Part shown: one piece after another, positions 8,568 to 17,628 of the stretch
How positions within the stretch are numbered: position 1 is the stretch's first letter
Layout: each line of letters begins with the position of its first letter
Notes under the pieces: generated by a model
Database searches by the model: none
Told to the model about the DNA's origin: nothing
The model's input: only the letters and a program-made list of their open reading frames with translations
NCBI GenBank assembly: GCA_021647885.1
Contig: JAKITV010000001.1
Location: 124,001-188,000, forward strand
DNA from: Flavobacteriaceae bacterium
GTDB lineage: Bacteria > Bacteroidota > Bacteroidia > Flavobacteriales > Flavobacteriaceae
DNA: 64,000 nucleotides
Direction of reading: 5' to 3'
Position numbers and translations under genes: made by a program

Positions 8568-10274
8568 ATGTGTGGTATTGCAGGGTTTGTAGGTCAGGAT
8601 AATTACAAGATTCCTTTACAGGCAATGTTACAGCTTCAACAACATAGAGGGCCAGATTTTACAGGAACGTATTTTGATGAAGATTATGCAGCTTTAGGAC
8701 ATAATAGACTCTCAATAATAGATCATGGTCAACAATCCAATCAACCATTTGTCGATAATAGTAAAAGATATTATCTAACTTTTAATGGTGAAATATATAA
8801 TTACAAAGAATTAAAAGAAGAATTAAAGCATCAGTACGAGTTTAAAACAAATTCAGATACCGAAGTATTATTGGCAACTTATATTATATATGGCAACTCA
8901 TGCTTACAAAAATTAAATGGCATGTTTGCTTTTGCTATTTGGGATTCAACAACAAAAAAGCTTTTTGCCGCAAGAGATCGTTTTGGTGTTAAACCTTTTT
9001 ATTATTCTTATAATAATAAAACGTTTGTCTTTGCAAGTGAAATAAAAACAATATTTAATAGCGGAATTGAAAGAAAAGCAAATGCTCAAGTTTGGGCTAA
9101 TTATTTTTCTTTCGGAAGTTACGGACAACCAAATCAAACATTCTGGAAAAATATACATCAATTGGCTGGTGGACATTACTTAGAATTAGTTGATAATAAA
9201 CTTAATATTGTTAAGTGGTATGATTTTGTTGAAGCAATTAATAATCAAAATGTAATTTCGAGTTATCAAGAAGCTAAAGAAATGTATTCTAAATTACTCT
9301 TAGAAGCAATAAAATTCCGTTTTAGAGCTGATGTTCCGGTTGGTTTTAATTTAAGTGGTGGCTTAGATAGCTCTGCTTTGTTGGCATTAGTGAACATCTC
9401 TCAAAATAATACTGAAGATATAGAGGCTTTTACATTTTATACCAATGATGAAAAATATGATGAATTGCCTTGGGTTGAGCAAATGATAAATAGTTATAAA
9501 AATCCTTTAAACAAAGTGCTATTATCTTCAAGCGAAGTGCAAGATTCAGCAAGATTTATTAGTGATGTCCAAGACGAACCGTTTGGAGGCATACCAACAT
9601 TAGCTTACGCTAAAATTTTTAAGCAATCAGCAAACAAAGGCATTAAAGTATTGTTGGATGGTCAAGGTATGGATGAGCAATTAGCAGGTTATGATTATTA
9701 TACTTTAAACAATGAATCTACAATTCAGGGAATAAAAAATAACCCATTCAAAAATAATATGCTTAGCAAAGAATTTTTGAAAGAAAGCAGTAAGCCTGAT
9801 TTTGAAACACCTTTTGATAATAGCATTCAGAATTTACAGTATAGAGACCTTTTTTATACTAAAATACCTAGAGCATTAAGATTTAATGATAGGGTTTCTA
9901 TGGCTTATTCAACAGAGTTGAGAGAACCTTTTCTGGATTATAAACTTGTTGAATTCGCTTTTGGACTTCCTTTAGAATATAAAATTAAAGACGGAAAGAA
10001 TAAAAGGATTTTGCGAGATGTTATTTCTAAATTTATTCCTAATGAAGTATCTTATGCACCTAAAAGACCATTGCAAACACCACAAAGAGAATGGTTGGCA
10101 AATGAGCTAAAAGAATTTGTGTCTAATCATATAACTGCTATTAAGTCAGGCAATTATAAAGGATGGTTTAATGAAAGTGAAATTGATTATGAATGGAAAC
10201 TCTATTTGAATGGCGATAGACAATCAAGTTTTCACATATGGCAATTAGTGAATTTTTCATTGTTAATGGGCTAA
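8568..10274 (+). CDS. asnB: Asparagine synthase (glutamine-hydrolysing) family amidotransferase
   Basis: The 568-residue protein has an N-terminal class II glutaminase domain with the catalytic Cys directly after Met (MCGIAGFVG), HRGPDF, HNRLSIID and FNGEIYN, and a C-terminal synthase domain with the PP-loop LSGGLDSSA around residues 264-272 and GQGMDEQLAGYDYY. The family makes asparagine from aspartate, but homologues inside O-antigen loci (WbpS-like) are thought to amidate uronic or other acidic sugars. Its position three bases after neuA makes glycan amidation plausible here; this is inference. Confidence 0.88.
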   Translation: MCGIAGFVGQDNYKIPLQAMLQLQQHRGPDFTGTYFDEDYAALGHNRLSIIDHGQQSNQPFVDNSKRYYLTFNGEIYNYKELKEELKHQYEFKTNSDTEVLLATYIIYGNSCLQKLNGMFAFAIWDSTTKKLFAARDRFGVKPFYYSYNNKTFVFASEIKTIFNSGIERKANAQVWANYFSFGSYGQPNQTFWKNIHQLAGGHYLELVDNKLNIVKWYDFVEAINNQNVISSYQEAKEMYSKLLLEAIKFRFRADVPVGFNLSGGLDSSALLALVNISQNNTEDIEAFTFYTNDEKYDELPWVEQMINSYKNPLNKVLLSSSEVQDSARFISDVQDEPFGGIPTLAYAKIFKQSANKGIKVLLDGQGMDEQLAGYDYYTLNNESTIQGIKNNPFKNNMLSKEFLKESSKPDFETPFDNSIQNLQYRDLFYTKIPRALRFNDRVSMAYSTELREPFLDYKLVEFAFGLPLEYKIKDGKNKRILRDVISKFIPNEVSYAPKRPLQTPQREWLANELKEFVSNHITAIKSGNYKGWFNESEIDYEWKLYLNGDRQSSFHIWQLVNFSLLMG

Positions 10275-10309
10275 CTTTTAGATAGAACAAAAAATTTAAA
10301 TGCAATTTC

Positions 10310-11704
10310 GTGACAAATACTAAACCAAAAATTTTCATTTTACTTACAGATGGAGTCAGTTTACGAAACTTCGCATATACAAATTTTTATAAAAAAGGAA
10401 TCGATCTTGGTTATGATGTTGTCTTTTGGAATAATACTGTATTTAATTTAGAACAATTAGGCTTTAAACAAGAAAAATTAAAAAAACAAAAATTACATTG
10501 GCTTACTACAATTTTTAAAAATACTCGTACTCGTATCGAACTTAAGTGTTTTATTAAGCGGTATAACGATACTATTTATCAAGAGTATTTGTTTCCATTG
10601 CCTTATAATTCACTAAAAAACATCATTAAGAATTGTAGTATAAATATTTTGGGTTTTTTGTTTAATTCAGAAAATGGATTGCGTTTTATCCGTAATTCTA
10701 TAAACAAGTTAGAGCGTCAAACTAATTATTATAAAGCTTGTAAAGACATTTTAGAAATCCATAAACCAGATTTAGTTTATTGTACGAGTCAACGTTCTGT
10801 ATTAGCAATTGCTCCAATACAAGCAGCTAAACAATTAAATATTCCTACAGTTGGTTTTATATATTCTTGGGATAATTTACCAAAGGCTACATTAGATGTT
10901 GTAACAGATTTCTATCATGTTTGGAGTGATTATATGAAAGACGAACTTTTAAAGTATCATCATTTTATTTCTGAAAGTCAAGTAAAAGTTACAGGAACAC
11001 CACAATTTGAGTCGCATTATGATAGTGATAAATTTATTCCTAAAGAACAGTTTTTTAAGCAATATAAACTTAAAACCAATGTAACGTATATTTGCTTTAG
11101 TGGTGATGATGTTACAACCTCTCCAAAAGATTCTTTGTATTTGCAAGATTTAGCACAGTCTGTAAAGCAGTTAAATAAAGAAGGATTTCAATTAGGAATA
11201 ATTTTTAGAAGATGTCCTGTAGATATTTCAGGTAGATATGATGAAATTATTTCAGAATATAAAGATGTAATCATTCCAATAGAACCAATGTGGAAGGCTT
11301 TAGGCGAAGTTTGGGATAATATGCTACCAACAACCGAAGATTCAGTACTATTAGCATCACTTGCAAAGCATTGCGCATTTGTAGTAAATTTAGGATCGTC
11401 TATGGTATTTGATTTTGCCATTCATAATAAACCATGTATGTATATGAATTATAACTATCTAAATATTGAAGACACACCAATAAAAGGAGTATATGTATAT
11501 GCTTTTGTGCATTTTAGATCTAAACCATCTAAAGACGTCGTGGTTTGGTTAAACCATCCTGATGAAATACATGAAAAAATAAAAGCCCTTTTAAATAATG
11601 ATACAATTATTTTAAATGCATCTCAAAAATGGTTTAGTATAATTAACAAGCAACCTGCTAATAAAGCATCTGAGAGAATTTGGGATGCTATCAAAAAAAT
11701 ATAA
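10310..11704 (+). CDS. Putative GT-B fold glycan-synthesis protein
   Basis: A 464-residue protein not assigned to a named family. The stretch LVYCTSQRSVLAIAPIQAAK, then NIPTVGFIYSWDNLPKA, VWSDYMKDELLKYH and VKVTGTPQFESH resembles GT-B proteins of the CDP-glycerol transferase/capsule synthesis kind; VVNLGSSMVFDFAIHNKPC fits the C-terminal donor-site region. The start is taken as GTG at 10310; the nearby ATG at 10300 is in another frame and closes after seven codons. Thirty-five bases separate it from asnB and four from the next gene. Confidence 0.6.
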   Translation: MTNTKPKIFILLTDGVSLRNFAYTNFYKKGIDLGYDVVFWNNTVFNLEQLGFKQEKLKKQKLHWLTTIFKNTRTRIELKCFIKRYNDTIYQEYLFPLPYNSLKNIIKNCSINILGFLFNSENGLRFIRNSINKLERQTNYYKACKDILEIHKPDLVYCTSQRSVLAIAPIQAAKQLNIPTVGFIYSWDNLPKATLDVVTDFYHVWSDYMKDELLKYHHFISESQVKVTGTPQFESHYDSDKFIPKEQFFKQYKLKTNVTYICFSGDDVTTSPKDSLYLQDLAQSVKQLNKEGFQLGIIFRRCPVDISGRYDEIISEYKDVIIPIEPMWKALGEVWDNMLPTTEDSVLLASLAKHCAFVVNLGSSMVFDFAIHNKPCMYMNYNYLNIEDTPIKGVYVYAFVHFRSKPSKDVVVWLNHPDEIHEKIKALLNNDTIILNASQKWFSIINKQPANKASERIWDAIKKI

Positions 11705-11708
11705 ATAG

Positions 11709-12854
11709 ATGCATATAGCTTTCCTTACACCAGAATATCCTCATACAAACCTGAAGCATTCAGCAGGTTTAGGTACAAGTATTAAAAACTTGGCAAGAGG
11801 TTTAATACAAGAAGGTGTTAATGTTACAGTTTTTGTTGTATTTCAAAATAAGAATATTACGTTTTATGATAAGGATATAAAAATAATCTCTATTGCCAGA
11901 AAAGGGTATAAATTATTTGGATGGTATTTAGAACGAAAGCATATACAAACTATCATTCAGCAAGAAATTGATGCAACAAATATCAATATTATTGAAGCAC
12001 CAGATTGGACAGGAATAACGGCATTTATGAAGTTTCCTGTACCAATTGTTATTCGTTTGCATGGCAGTGATGGATATTTTTGTTATTTAGAAAAGCGAAA
12101 GCAAAAGTTTAAACACTACTTTTTTGAAAAAAACGCATTAAAACGTTCAAATAAAATAGTTTCGGTAAGCACATTTACAGCTAATCTTACTAAAAAAATA
12201 TTTAATCTTAATTGCAGTATAGAAACAATTCATAACGGAATAGATACTGAAGATTTTAAACCAATACCTACTGAAATAAATCATGGACAGTTGTTATATT
12301 TTGGTACAATTATTAAAAAAAAAGGTGTTTTAGAATTGGCACAAATTTTTAATGCTGTCGTAGAGAAAAACAATAAAGCAACATTGCTTTTAATAGGTAA
12401 AGATGTACATGATGTTTTTGAAAACACATCAACTATAACATTATTTAATCAACTACTTACAGAAAAAGCAAAGCAAAAAGTAACTTATATTCCAGAAGTT
12501 TCTTATCAAGACATTAAGAATTATATTGCTAAAGCAAATATTATTGTATTGCCAAGTTTTGCAGAAGCATTTCCAATGACATGGTTAGAAACATTAGCGA
12601 TGGAAAAACCTTTGGTTGCGTCTAATATTGGTTGGGCAAACGAGCTTATGATTGATGGAAAAACGGGTTATACTGTAGAGCCAACTAACCACAAAAAATA
12701 TGCACAACGTATTTTAACTCTTTTAGAAGATAAGGACAAAGTCAAAGTATTTGGAAAAGAAGCAAGAGAGCATGTAATTTGTAATTTTTCAACAACTGTA
12801 ATTATTAAAAAAAATATAAATTTATACGAGTCATTATTAGACCAAAATGATTGA
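11709..12854 (+). CDS. Family 4 glycosyltransferase
   Basis: The 381 residues show the classic GT4 layout: AFLTPEYPHTNLKHSAGLGT at the N-terminus with the glycine-rich loop, IVIRLHGSDGYF, VSVSTFTANLTKK and IHNGIDTEDFKP at the domain junction, LLYFGTIIKKKGVLELAQIF opening the C-terminal domain, and the E-x7-E region FAEAFPMTWLETLAMEKPLV around residue 286 onwards. It is a cytoplasmic retaining enzyme adding one sugar to the repeat unit. It overlaps the next gene by 8 bases. Confidence 0.9.
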   Translation: MHIAFLTPEYPHTNLKHSAGLGTSIKNLARGLIQEGVNVTVFVVFQNKNITFYDKDIKIISIARKGYKLFGWYLERKHIQTIIQQEIDATNINIIEAPDWTGITAFMKFPVPIVIRLHGSDGYFCYLEKRKQKFKHYFFEKNALKRSNKIVSVSTFTANLTKKIFNLNCSIETIHNGIDTEDFKPIPTEINHGQLLYFGTIIKKKGVLELAQIFNAVVEKNNKATLLLIGKDVHDVFENTSTITLFNQLLTEKAKQKVTYIPEVSYQDIKNYIAKANIIVLPSFAEAFPMTWLETLAMEKPLVASNIGWANELMIDGKTGYTVEPTNHKKYAQRILTLLEDKDKVKVFGKEAREHVICNFSTTVIIKKNINLYESLLDQND

Positions 12855-14385
12855 ACTTAATTCATATACAACCTCCAAAGGTGAAGTCCTTTTGTATAAT
12901 GGAGAACCTAACCTAGATCGATTAGATGCTTTAGCTGAAGCATCTGGCGATTTGTGGCATAGTGCATTAGATCAAGGATTTAAGAATTGTTTTGATGATT
13001 TGGTATATCAAACTGCAGTATATTGGTGGTTTTTAAACGATTTTAAAGATTTAGATTATTGCGTTAATTGGCGATTAAATGCTCATAACTTTGTAGTAAG
13101 AGAAACCATTTGGAATGCAATGAATGGATTTGATAATAATTATTCAGATGATATAATAAGAGGATTAGATTTTGGTTTCAACCTTATAAGAAACTCTGGA
13201 GGAGTGCCAATATATGTAAAAGGATTATTTGCAGAGAAACAGTTTGATGTTTCAATTTCAGCAGAAGATAGATATTTATTTTTTTTGAAAAACTTTAAGC
13301 GTCATCATAGTCATTACATGATGATTAGAAAAGGGATATTTAATCTTTTTTCTGAATATAGAGCATTAAATAAGGTTTCAAAAAAATTAGAACGGAGGCA
13401 AAGTGAAATTATTGAACCAAGACCTTTAAACGAAATTGAGGGTCAACCAACTGTTAGTTTGGTAATTCCAACGATGAAACGTCAGCAGTTTACAGAGTTG
13501 TTGCTAAATGACCATAATAAACAAACATACCTTATTAAAGAAGCTATTATTGTAGATGCAACACCTAAAGAAGAGCGTGATGAGAAATTCTATAATCCAG
13601 ACAATTTTAAATTTGATATAAAAGTTAAATGGCAAACCACAAAAGGAAGCTGTAGAGCCCGAAATGAAGCTATTGAATTATGTACAGGAGATTATATCAT
13701 ATTTGCAGATGATGATATAAGAATATTACCCGATTTTGTTGAGAATCATATAAAAATATTGCAAACATATAAGGCTTCAGCTTGCAACGGTTTAGATATT
13801 ATGGCACTAAATGTAACTCAAAACCTTACAGATTTGAAGAGAATCTTAAATGAATTAGGCAAGCAGCGATGGAAAGTTGGAGTTTCGCACATGTTTAGTA
13901 ACGCAAATTCATGTGTAAAACGAACTGTGGTGAATGAATTAATAGGAAATGATATAAATTTTGATGGAGGTTATGGAGAAGATGCAGATTTTGGGCTACG
14001 GATTTTAAAGCATGGAGAGGTATTGTTGCATAATCCTTTTTCACCAAACTTACATTTAAAACCTCCTGTTGGTGGCTATCGTTTTTGGGGTAATCAATCT
14101 AAGGTAATCGGGAAAAAAAGAAAATTACAGCCTTGGGAATTTGATAAACCTGTTAAATACATACGCCCAGTACCAAGCCCAACAATAACGTATGGTTTTT
14201 TGAAACATTTTGAGCCTAAACAATTAAAAGAGTGGCGCATTAAGCATTTTTTTATTTACCTTTTTAAAGGAGATAAAAGAACATTTTTAGTACGCTTATT
14301 AAAACTAACATACAAACAATTGCAGTTTAATAAATCGTTACAATATGCTAAACGTTTAATTAAATTAGGAAGTAGATTTAGCTAA
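12847..14385 (+). CDS. Family 2 glycosyltransferase with extra N-terminal GT-like segment
   Basis: A 512-residue protein. A complete GT-A domain starts near residue 200 (VSLVIPTMKRQQFTELLL), with AIIVDATPKEERDE, GSCRARNEAIE, and the metal site FADDDIR, then GGYGEDADFGLRILKHGEVL. The first ~190 residues are unusual: NAHNFVVRETIWNAMNGFD followed by RGLDFGFNLIRNSGGVPIYV looks like the acceptor-side half of another family 2 enzyme without its nucleotide-binding half. It may be a fusion or a dedicated acceptor-binding domain. The start overlaps the preceding gene by 8 bases. Confidence 0.8.
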   Translation: MIELNSYTTSKGEVLLYNGEPNLDRLDALAEASGDLWHSALDQGFKNCFDDLVYQTAVYWWFLNDFKDLDYCVNWRLNAHNFVVRETIWNAMNGFDNNYSDDIIRGLDFGFNLIRNSGGVPIYVKGLFAEKQFDVSISAEDRYLFFLKNFKRHHSHYMMIRKGIFNLFSEYRALNKVSKKLERRQSEIIEPRPLNEIEGQPTVSLVIPTMKRQQFTELLLNDHNKQTYLIKEAIIVDATPKEERDEKFYNPDNFKFDIKVKWQTTKGSCRARNEAIELCTGDYIIFADDDIRILPDFVENHIKILQTYKASACNGLDIMALNVTQNLTDLKRILNELGKQRWKVGVSHMFSNANSCVKRTVVNELIGNDINFDGGYGEDADFGLRILKHGEVLLHNPFSPNLHLKPPVGGYRFWGNQSKVIGKKRKLQPWEFDKPVKYIRPVPSPTITYGFLKHFEPKQLKEWRIKHFFIYLFKGDKRTFLVRLLKLTYKQLQFNKSLQYAKRLIKLGSRFS

Positions 14386-14394
14386 ATCATTTAT

Positions 14395-15393
14395 ATGAAA
14401 TTTTCATTAATCATTTGTACATACATGAGACCTGCATCTTTATTGAGTTTATTGAGTTCAGTAAAACTACAGACGCTTTATCCAAATGAAATTTTAATTA
14501 TAGATGGCTCAACTAATTTAGATTCAGAGCAGATTATTAAAGAAAATGATTTTGAAAATTTAAAGTACTATCAAGTAAATGATAACAATAGAGGTTTAAC
14601 CAAACAACGTAATTATGGTGTTGATTTAGTTGGTGCTTTAATTGATGTTGTTTGTTTTTTAGATGATGATATTATACTAACAAACACATATTTTGAAGAA
14701 CTTATAGCAACTTATAAAACTTGTCCAGATGCCATAGCTGTTGGTGGTTATATAAGCAATGAAGTACAATGGAAAAAGATACCCAATAGTAATCAACCCA
14801 ATAATAATGAGTTTTGCAAAGATGGTTGGTATAGAAATGAACCAAGCCGATTTATATTAAGGAAAAGATTGGGATTATTAACAACTAACGAACCAGGTTT
14901 TATGCCTAAATTTTCGCATGGTCGTTCAGTAAGCTTTTTTCCTCCATCAAATAGGGTTTATGAAACTGAATTATTTATGGGTGGAGTTGCATCGTATAAA
15001 ATACAAGTATTTAAAAACTTAAAATTTTCTTCTTATTTTGAAGGTTATGGTTTATATGAAGATGCCGATTTTTGTTTGAGATTATCTAAATTTGGTAAGT
15101 TATATGTCAATACTCTAGCAAAATGTAAACATTACCACAATGAATCAGGGAGACCTAATAAATTTTTATATGGGAAAATGGTTGTAAGAAATGGTTGGTA
15201 TGTTTGGCGTGTAAAATACCCTAATCCTTCTATAAATGAAAGATTTAAATGGAATGCGACATCTTTTTTACTTACTATAATTAGATTTACTAATACATTT
15301 AGTTCAGACAAAAAAATGGAAGCTTTTACAGAAAGCTTAGGAAGAATTGTCGGATGGTTCACTTTAATTTATAATAAACCAAAAGTTGAATAA
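14395..15393 (+). CDS. Family 2 glycosyltransferase
   Basis: A 332-residue GT-A enzyme starting KFSLIICTYMRPASLLSLLS, with ILIIDGSTN, the FLDDDI metal motif around residue 87-92, and the later FEGYGLYEDADFCLRLSKFG block, which places the usual ED acidic pair. SFFPPSNRVYETELFMGGVA lies just before it and likely shapes the acceptor site. It is nine bases downstream of another GT2 and its stop overlaps the following start by one base, so translation of the two is probably coupled. Confidence 0.88.
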   Translation: MKFSLIICTYMRPASLLSLLSSVKLQTLYPNEILIIDGSTNLDSEQIIKENDFENLKYYQVNDNNRGLTKQRNYGVDLVGALIDVVCFLDDDIILTNTYFEELIATYKTCPDAIAVGGYISNEVQWKKIPNSNQPNNNEFCKDGWYRNEPSRFILRKRLGLLTTNEPGFMPKFSHGRSVSFFPPSNRVYETELFMGGVASYKIQVFKNLKFSSYFEGYGLYEDADFCLRLSKFGKLYVNTLAKCKHYHNESGRPNKFLYGKMVVRNGWYVWRVKYPNPSINERFKWNATSFLLTIIRFTNTFSSDKKMEAFTESLGRIVGWFTLIYNKPKVE

Positions 15394-16505
15394 TGAAGTT
15401 TCTAATCATTTCTCATGTAACACATATCAAGCAAAACCAAAAGTTTTATGCTTATGAACCTTATGTAAGAGAAATAAACTTATGGGGCAATTATGTAAGT
15501 GAGGTTTTAGTTGTTGCACCATTAGTAGAAAGGTTAAAATCAAATATTGAAGCAGCATACTTACACAATAATATAAAACTTCAAACGATTCCAAAAATTG
15601 AGTTTACCTCTATTAAAAGTGCCTTATATTCAATATTTAAAATCCCAATTATATTTGTTACTATTTTTAATGCTTGCAAAAAAACGGATCATATACATTT
15701 GCGTTGCCCAGGTAATATTGGGTTGTTAGGATGCATTGTTCAAATAGCATTTCCTTCAAAATCTAAGTCTGCTAAATATGCAGGAAATTGGGATCCAAAC
15801 AGTAAACAACCTTTAAGCTATAGATTACAGAAATGGATTTTAAGCAATACTTTTTTAACTCGAAATATGCAAGTTTTGGTTTATGGTAATTGGAAAAATC
15901 AAACTAAAAATATTAAACCTTTTTTTACAGCTTCTTTTTCTAAAGATGAAATTGAAAAAATCACACCACGTAATTACAATAAAACTCTAAAATTTGTTTT
16001 TACAGGGAGTTTGGTTAGTGGTAAACGACCTTTATTAAGTATTCAAATTATTGAAGCACTTAACAAAAAAGGAATTAAATCAAACCTCCATATATTTGGA
16101 GGTGGCGTTTTAATGAAATCCTTAAAGTTGTATGTACAAGATAATAACCTAAACGACATAATTTTTCTTAAAGGCAATCAAGAAAAAGATACCATAAAAG
16201 AAGCTTTAAAAGATAGTCATTTTTTAATTTTACCTTCAAAATCTGAAGGTTGGCCAAAGGCAATTGCAGAGGCAATGTTTTTTGGTGTGATTCCAATTTC
16301 TACCAAAATTTCCTGTATAGAATGGATGCTGGATTATGGTAAAAGAGGCATTTTAATTAATCCTATTTTAGAAGAAGCTGTTCAAGAAATAATATATTGT
16401 TTAGAAAAAAATAGTCTTAAAGAAATAGCTATTGAAGCCCAAAAGTGGTCTCAAAAATATACTTTAGATAGTCTAGGGTATGAAATAAAAAAAATACTCC
16501 AATAA
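15393..16505 (+). CDS. Family 4 glycosyltransferase
   Basis: A 370-residue GT-B protein. The C-terminal donor domain is clear: LKFVFTGSLVSGKRPLLSIQ, SNLHIFGGGVLMKSLK, and the acidic region FLILPSKSEGWPKAIAEAMF with the paired Glu residues, then GVIPISTKISC. The N-terminal half holds HLRCPGNIGLLG and AKYAGNWDP. It begins with a one-base overlap (TAATGA) to the preceding GT2 and is followed after three bases by another GT4. Sugar specificity unknown. Confidence 0.87.
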   Translation: MKFLIISHVTHIKQNQKFYAYEPYVREINLWGNYVSEVLVVAPLVERLKSNIEAAYLHNNIKLQTIPKIEFTSIKSALYSIFKIPIIFVTIFNACKKTDHIHLRCPGNIGLLGCIVQIAFPSKSKSAKYAGNWDPNSKQPLSYRLQKWILSNTFLTRNMQVLVYGNWKNQTKNIKPFFTASFSKDEIEKITPRNYNKTLKFVFTGSLVSGKRPLLSIQIIEALNKKGIKSNLHIFGGGVLMKSLKLYVQDNNLNDIIFLKGNQEKDTIKEALKDSHFLILPSKSEGWPKAIAEAMFFGVIPISTKISCIEWMLDYGKRGILINPILEEAVQEIIYCLEKNSLKEIAIEAQKWSQKYTLDSLGYEIKKILQ

Positions 16506-16508
16506 TAA

Positions 16509-17573
16509 ATGCGTGTACTACAACTTATAGATACTTTAAATGCTGGAGGAGCAGAGCGTGTTGCGGTAAACATAGCTAATGCATTAGCTTTAGAGATTGA
16601 TAAATCTTTTATTTGTGCTACACGTAAGGAAGGTAGCCTTAAAGAGAGCATAGATAAAGATGTAGGTTATATTTTTTTAAACAGAAAATCTACACTTGAT
16701 TTCAAGGCAATTTTAAGATTTAGAAGATTATTAAAAAAGAACAAAGTTTCTATTGTTCATGCACATGGTTCATCTTTCTTTCTTGCATCACTTATAAAAA
16801 TTCTTACAAGAAATATAGATATTGTTTGGCATGATCATTATGGTAATAGAAATAAAGCAAACATTGCAAATAATTTTATTTTAAAACTTTGCTCATTGTT
16901 TTTTAGACAAATTGTTACAGTGAATAAGGAATTAGAGTTGTGGTCAAAAAAACATTTGTGGTGTGGCAAAGTCGTTTATCTTCCTAATTTTGTAATGGAT
17001 TATAAAAGTGAGATAGCTACTAAACTTAAGGGAACAAGCAAGAAAAGAATATTATGCTTGGCCAATTTAAGAGAGCCGAAGGATCATGAAAATTTGATTA
17101 AATCTTTTTCTATTGTAAATGAGAAGTATCCTCAATGGAGTTTGCATTGTGTTGGTGGGATTTATAATGACGACTATTCAAAAAACATTAAATCATTAAT
17201 TTTAGATTATAGATTACAAGAATGTGTTTTTCTTTATGGAAGCAGGCCAGACGTTTCATCAATTATAAAGCAATGTGATATTGGTGTATTAGCATCAAAA
17301 TCGGAAGGATTACCAATGGCTTTATTAGAATATGGTTTGAATGGGTTAGCAGTTGTTGTGACAGATGTTGGTGAATGTAAGGAAGTAGTTTCAGAGTTTG
17401 GATTATTGGTGACAGCTAAAGATTATAAAGCCTTATCAAATGCTATAATTAATTATATTAAAAATGTAGATAGAAGAATAGAAGATTCAAAGAACTTCCA
17501 AAACAGGGTTAACGAAAAATTTTCTTCGTTAGCCGTTATAACGAAAATAGTTAGTTTATATAAAGCACTATGA
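16509..17573 (+). CDS. Family 4 glycosyltransferase
   Basis: A 354-residue GT-B enzyme with the N-terminal signature LQLIDTLNAGGAERVAVNIA, typical of GT4 surface-polysaccharide transferases, VHAHGSSFFLASLI, WHDHYGNRNKAN, and a C-terminal domain with RILCLANLREPKDHENLIKS, LYGSRPDVSSII, and VLASKSEGLPMALLEYGLNG. It lies directly after another GT4 and 55 bases before the polymerase gene, all on the same strand. Likely one of the last intracellular steps, by position only. Confidence 0.9.
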   Translation: MRVLQLIDTLNAGGAERVAVNIANALALEIDKSFICATRKEGSLKESIDKDVGYIFLNRKSTLDFKAILRFRRLLKKNKVSIVHAHGSSFFLASLIKILTRNIDIVWHDHYGNRNKANIANNFILKLCSLFFRQIVTVNKELELWSKKHLWCGKVVYLPNFVMDYKSEIATKLKGTSKKRILCLANLREPKDHENLIKSFSIVNEKYPQWSLHCVGGIYNDDYSKNIKSLILDYRLQECVFLYGSRPDVSSIIKQCDIGVLASKSEGLPMALLEYGLNGLAVVVTDVGECKEVVSEFGLLVTAKDYKALSNAIINYIKNVDRRIEDSKNFQNRVNEKFSSLAVITKIVSLYKAL

Positions 17574-17628
17574 TTTTTATGTATCTTGCTTCCTTTAAAA
17601 TGTATTTCCTTTTATTAGAACATTCGTA

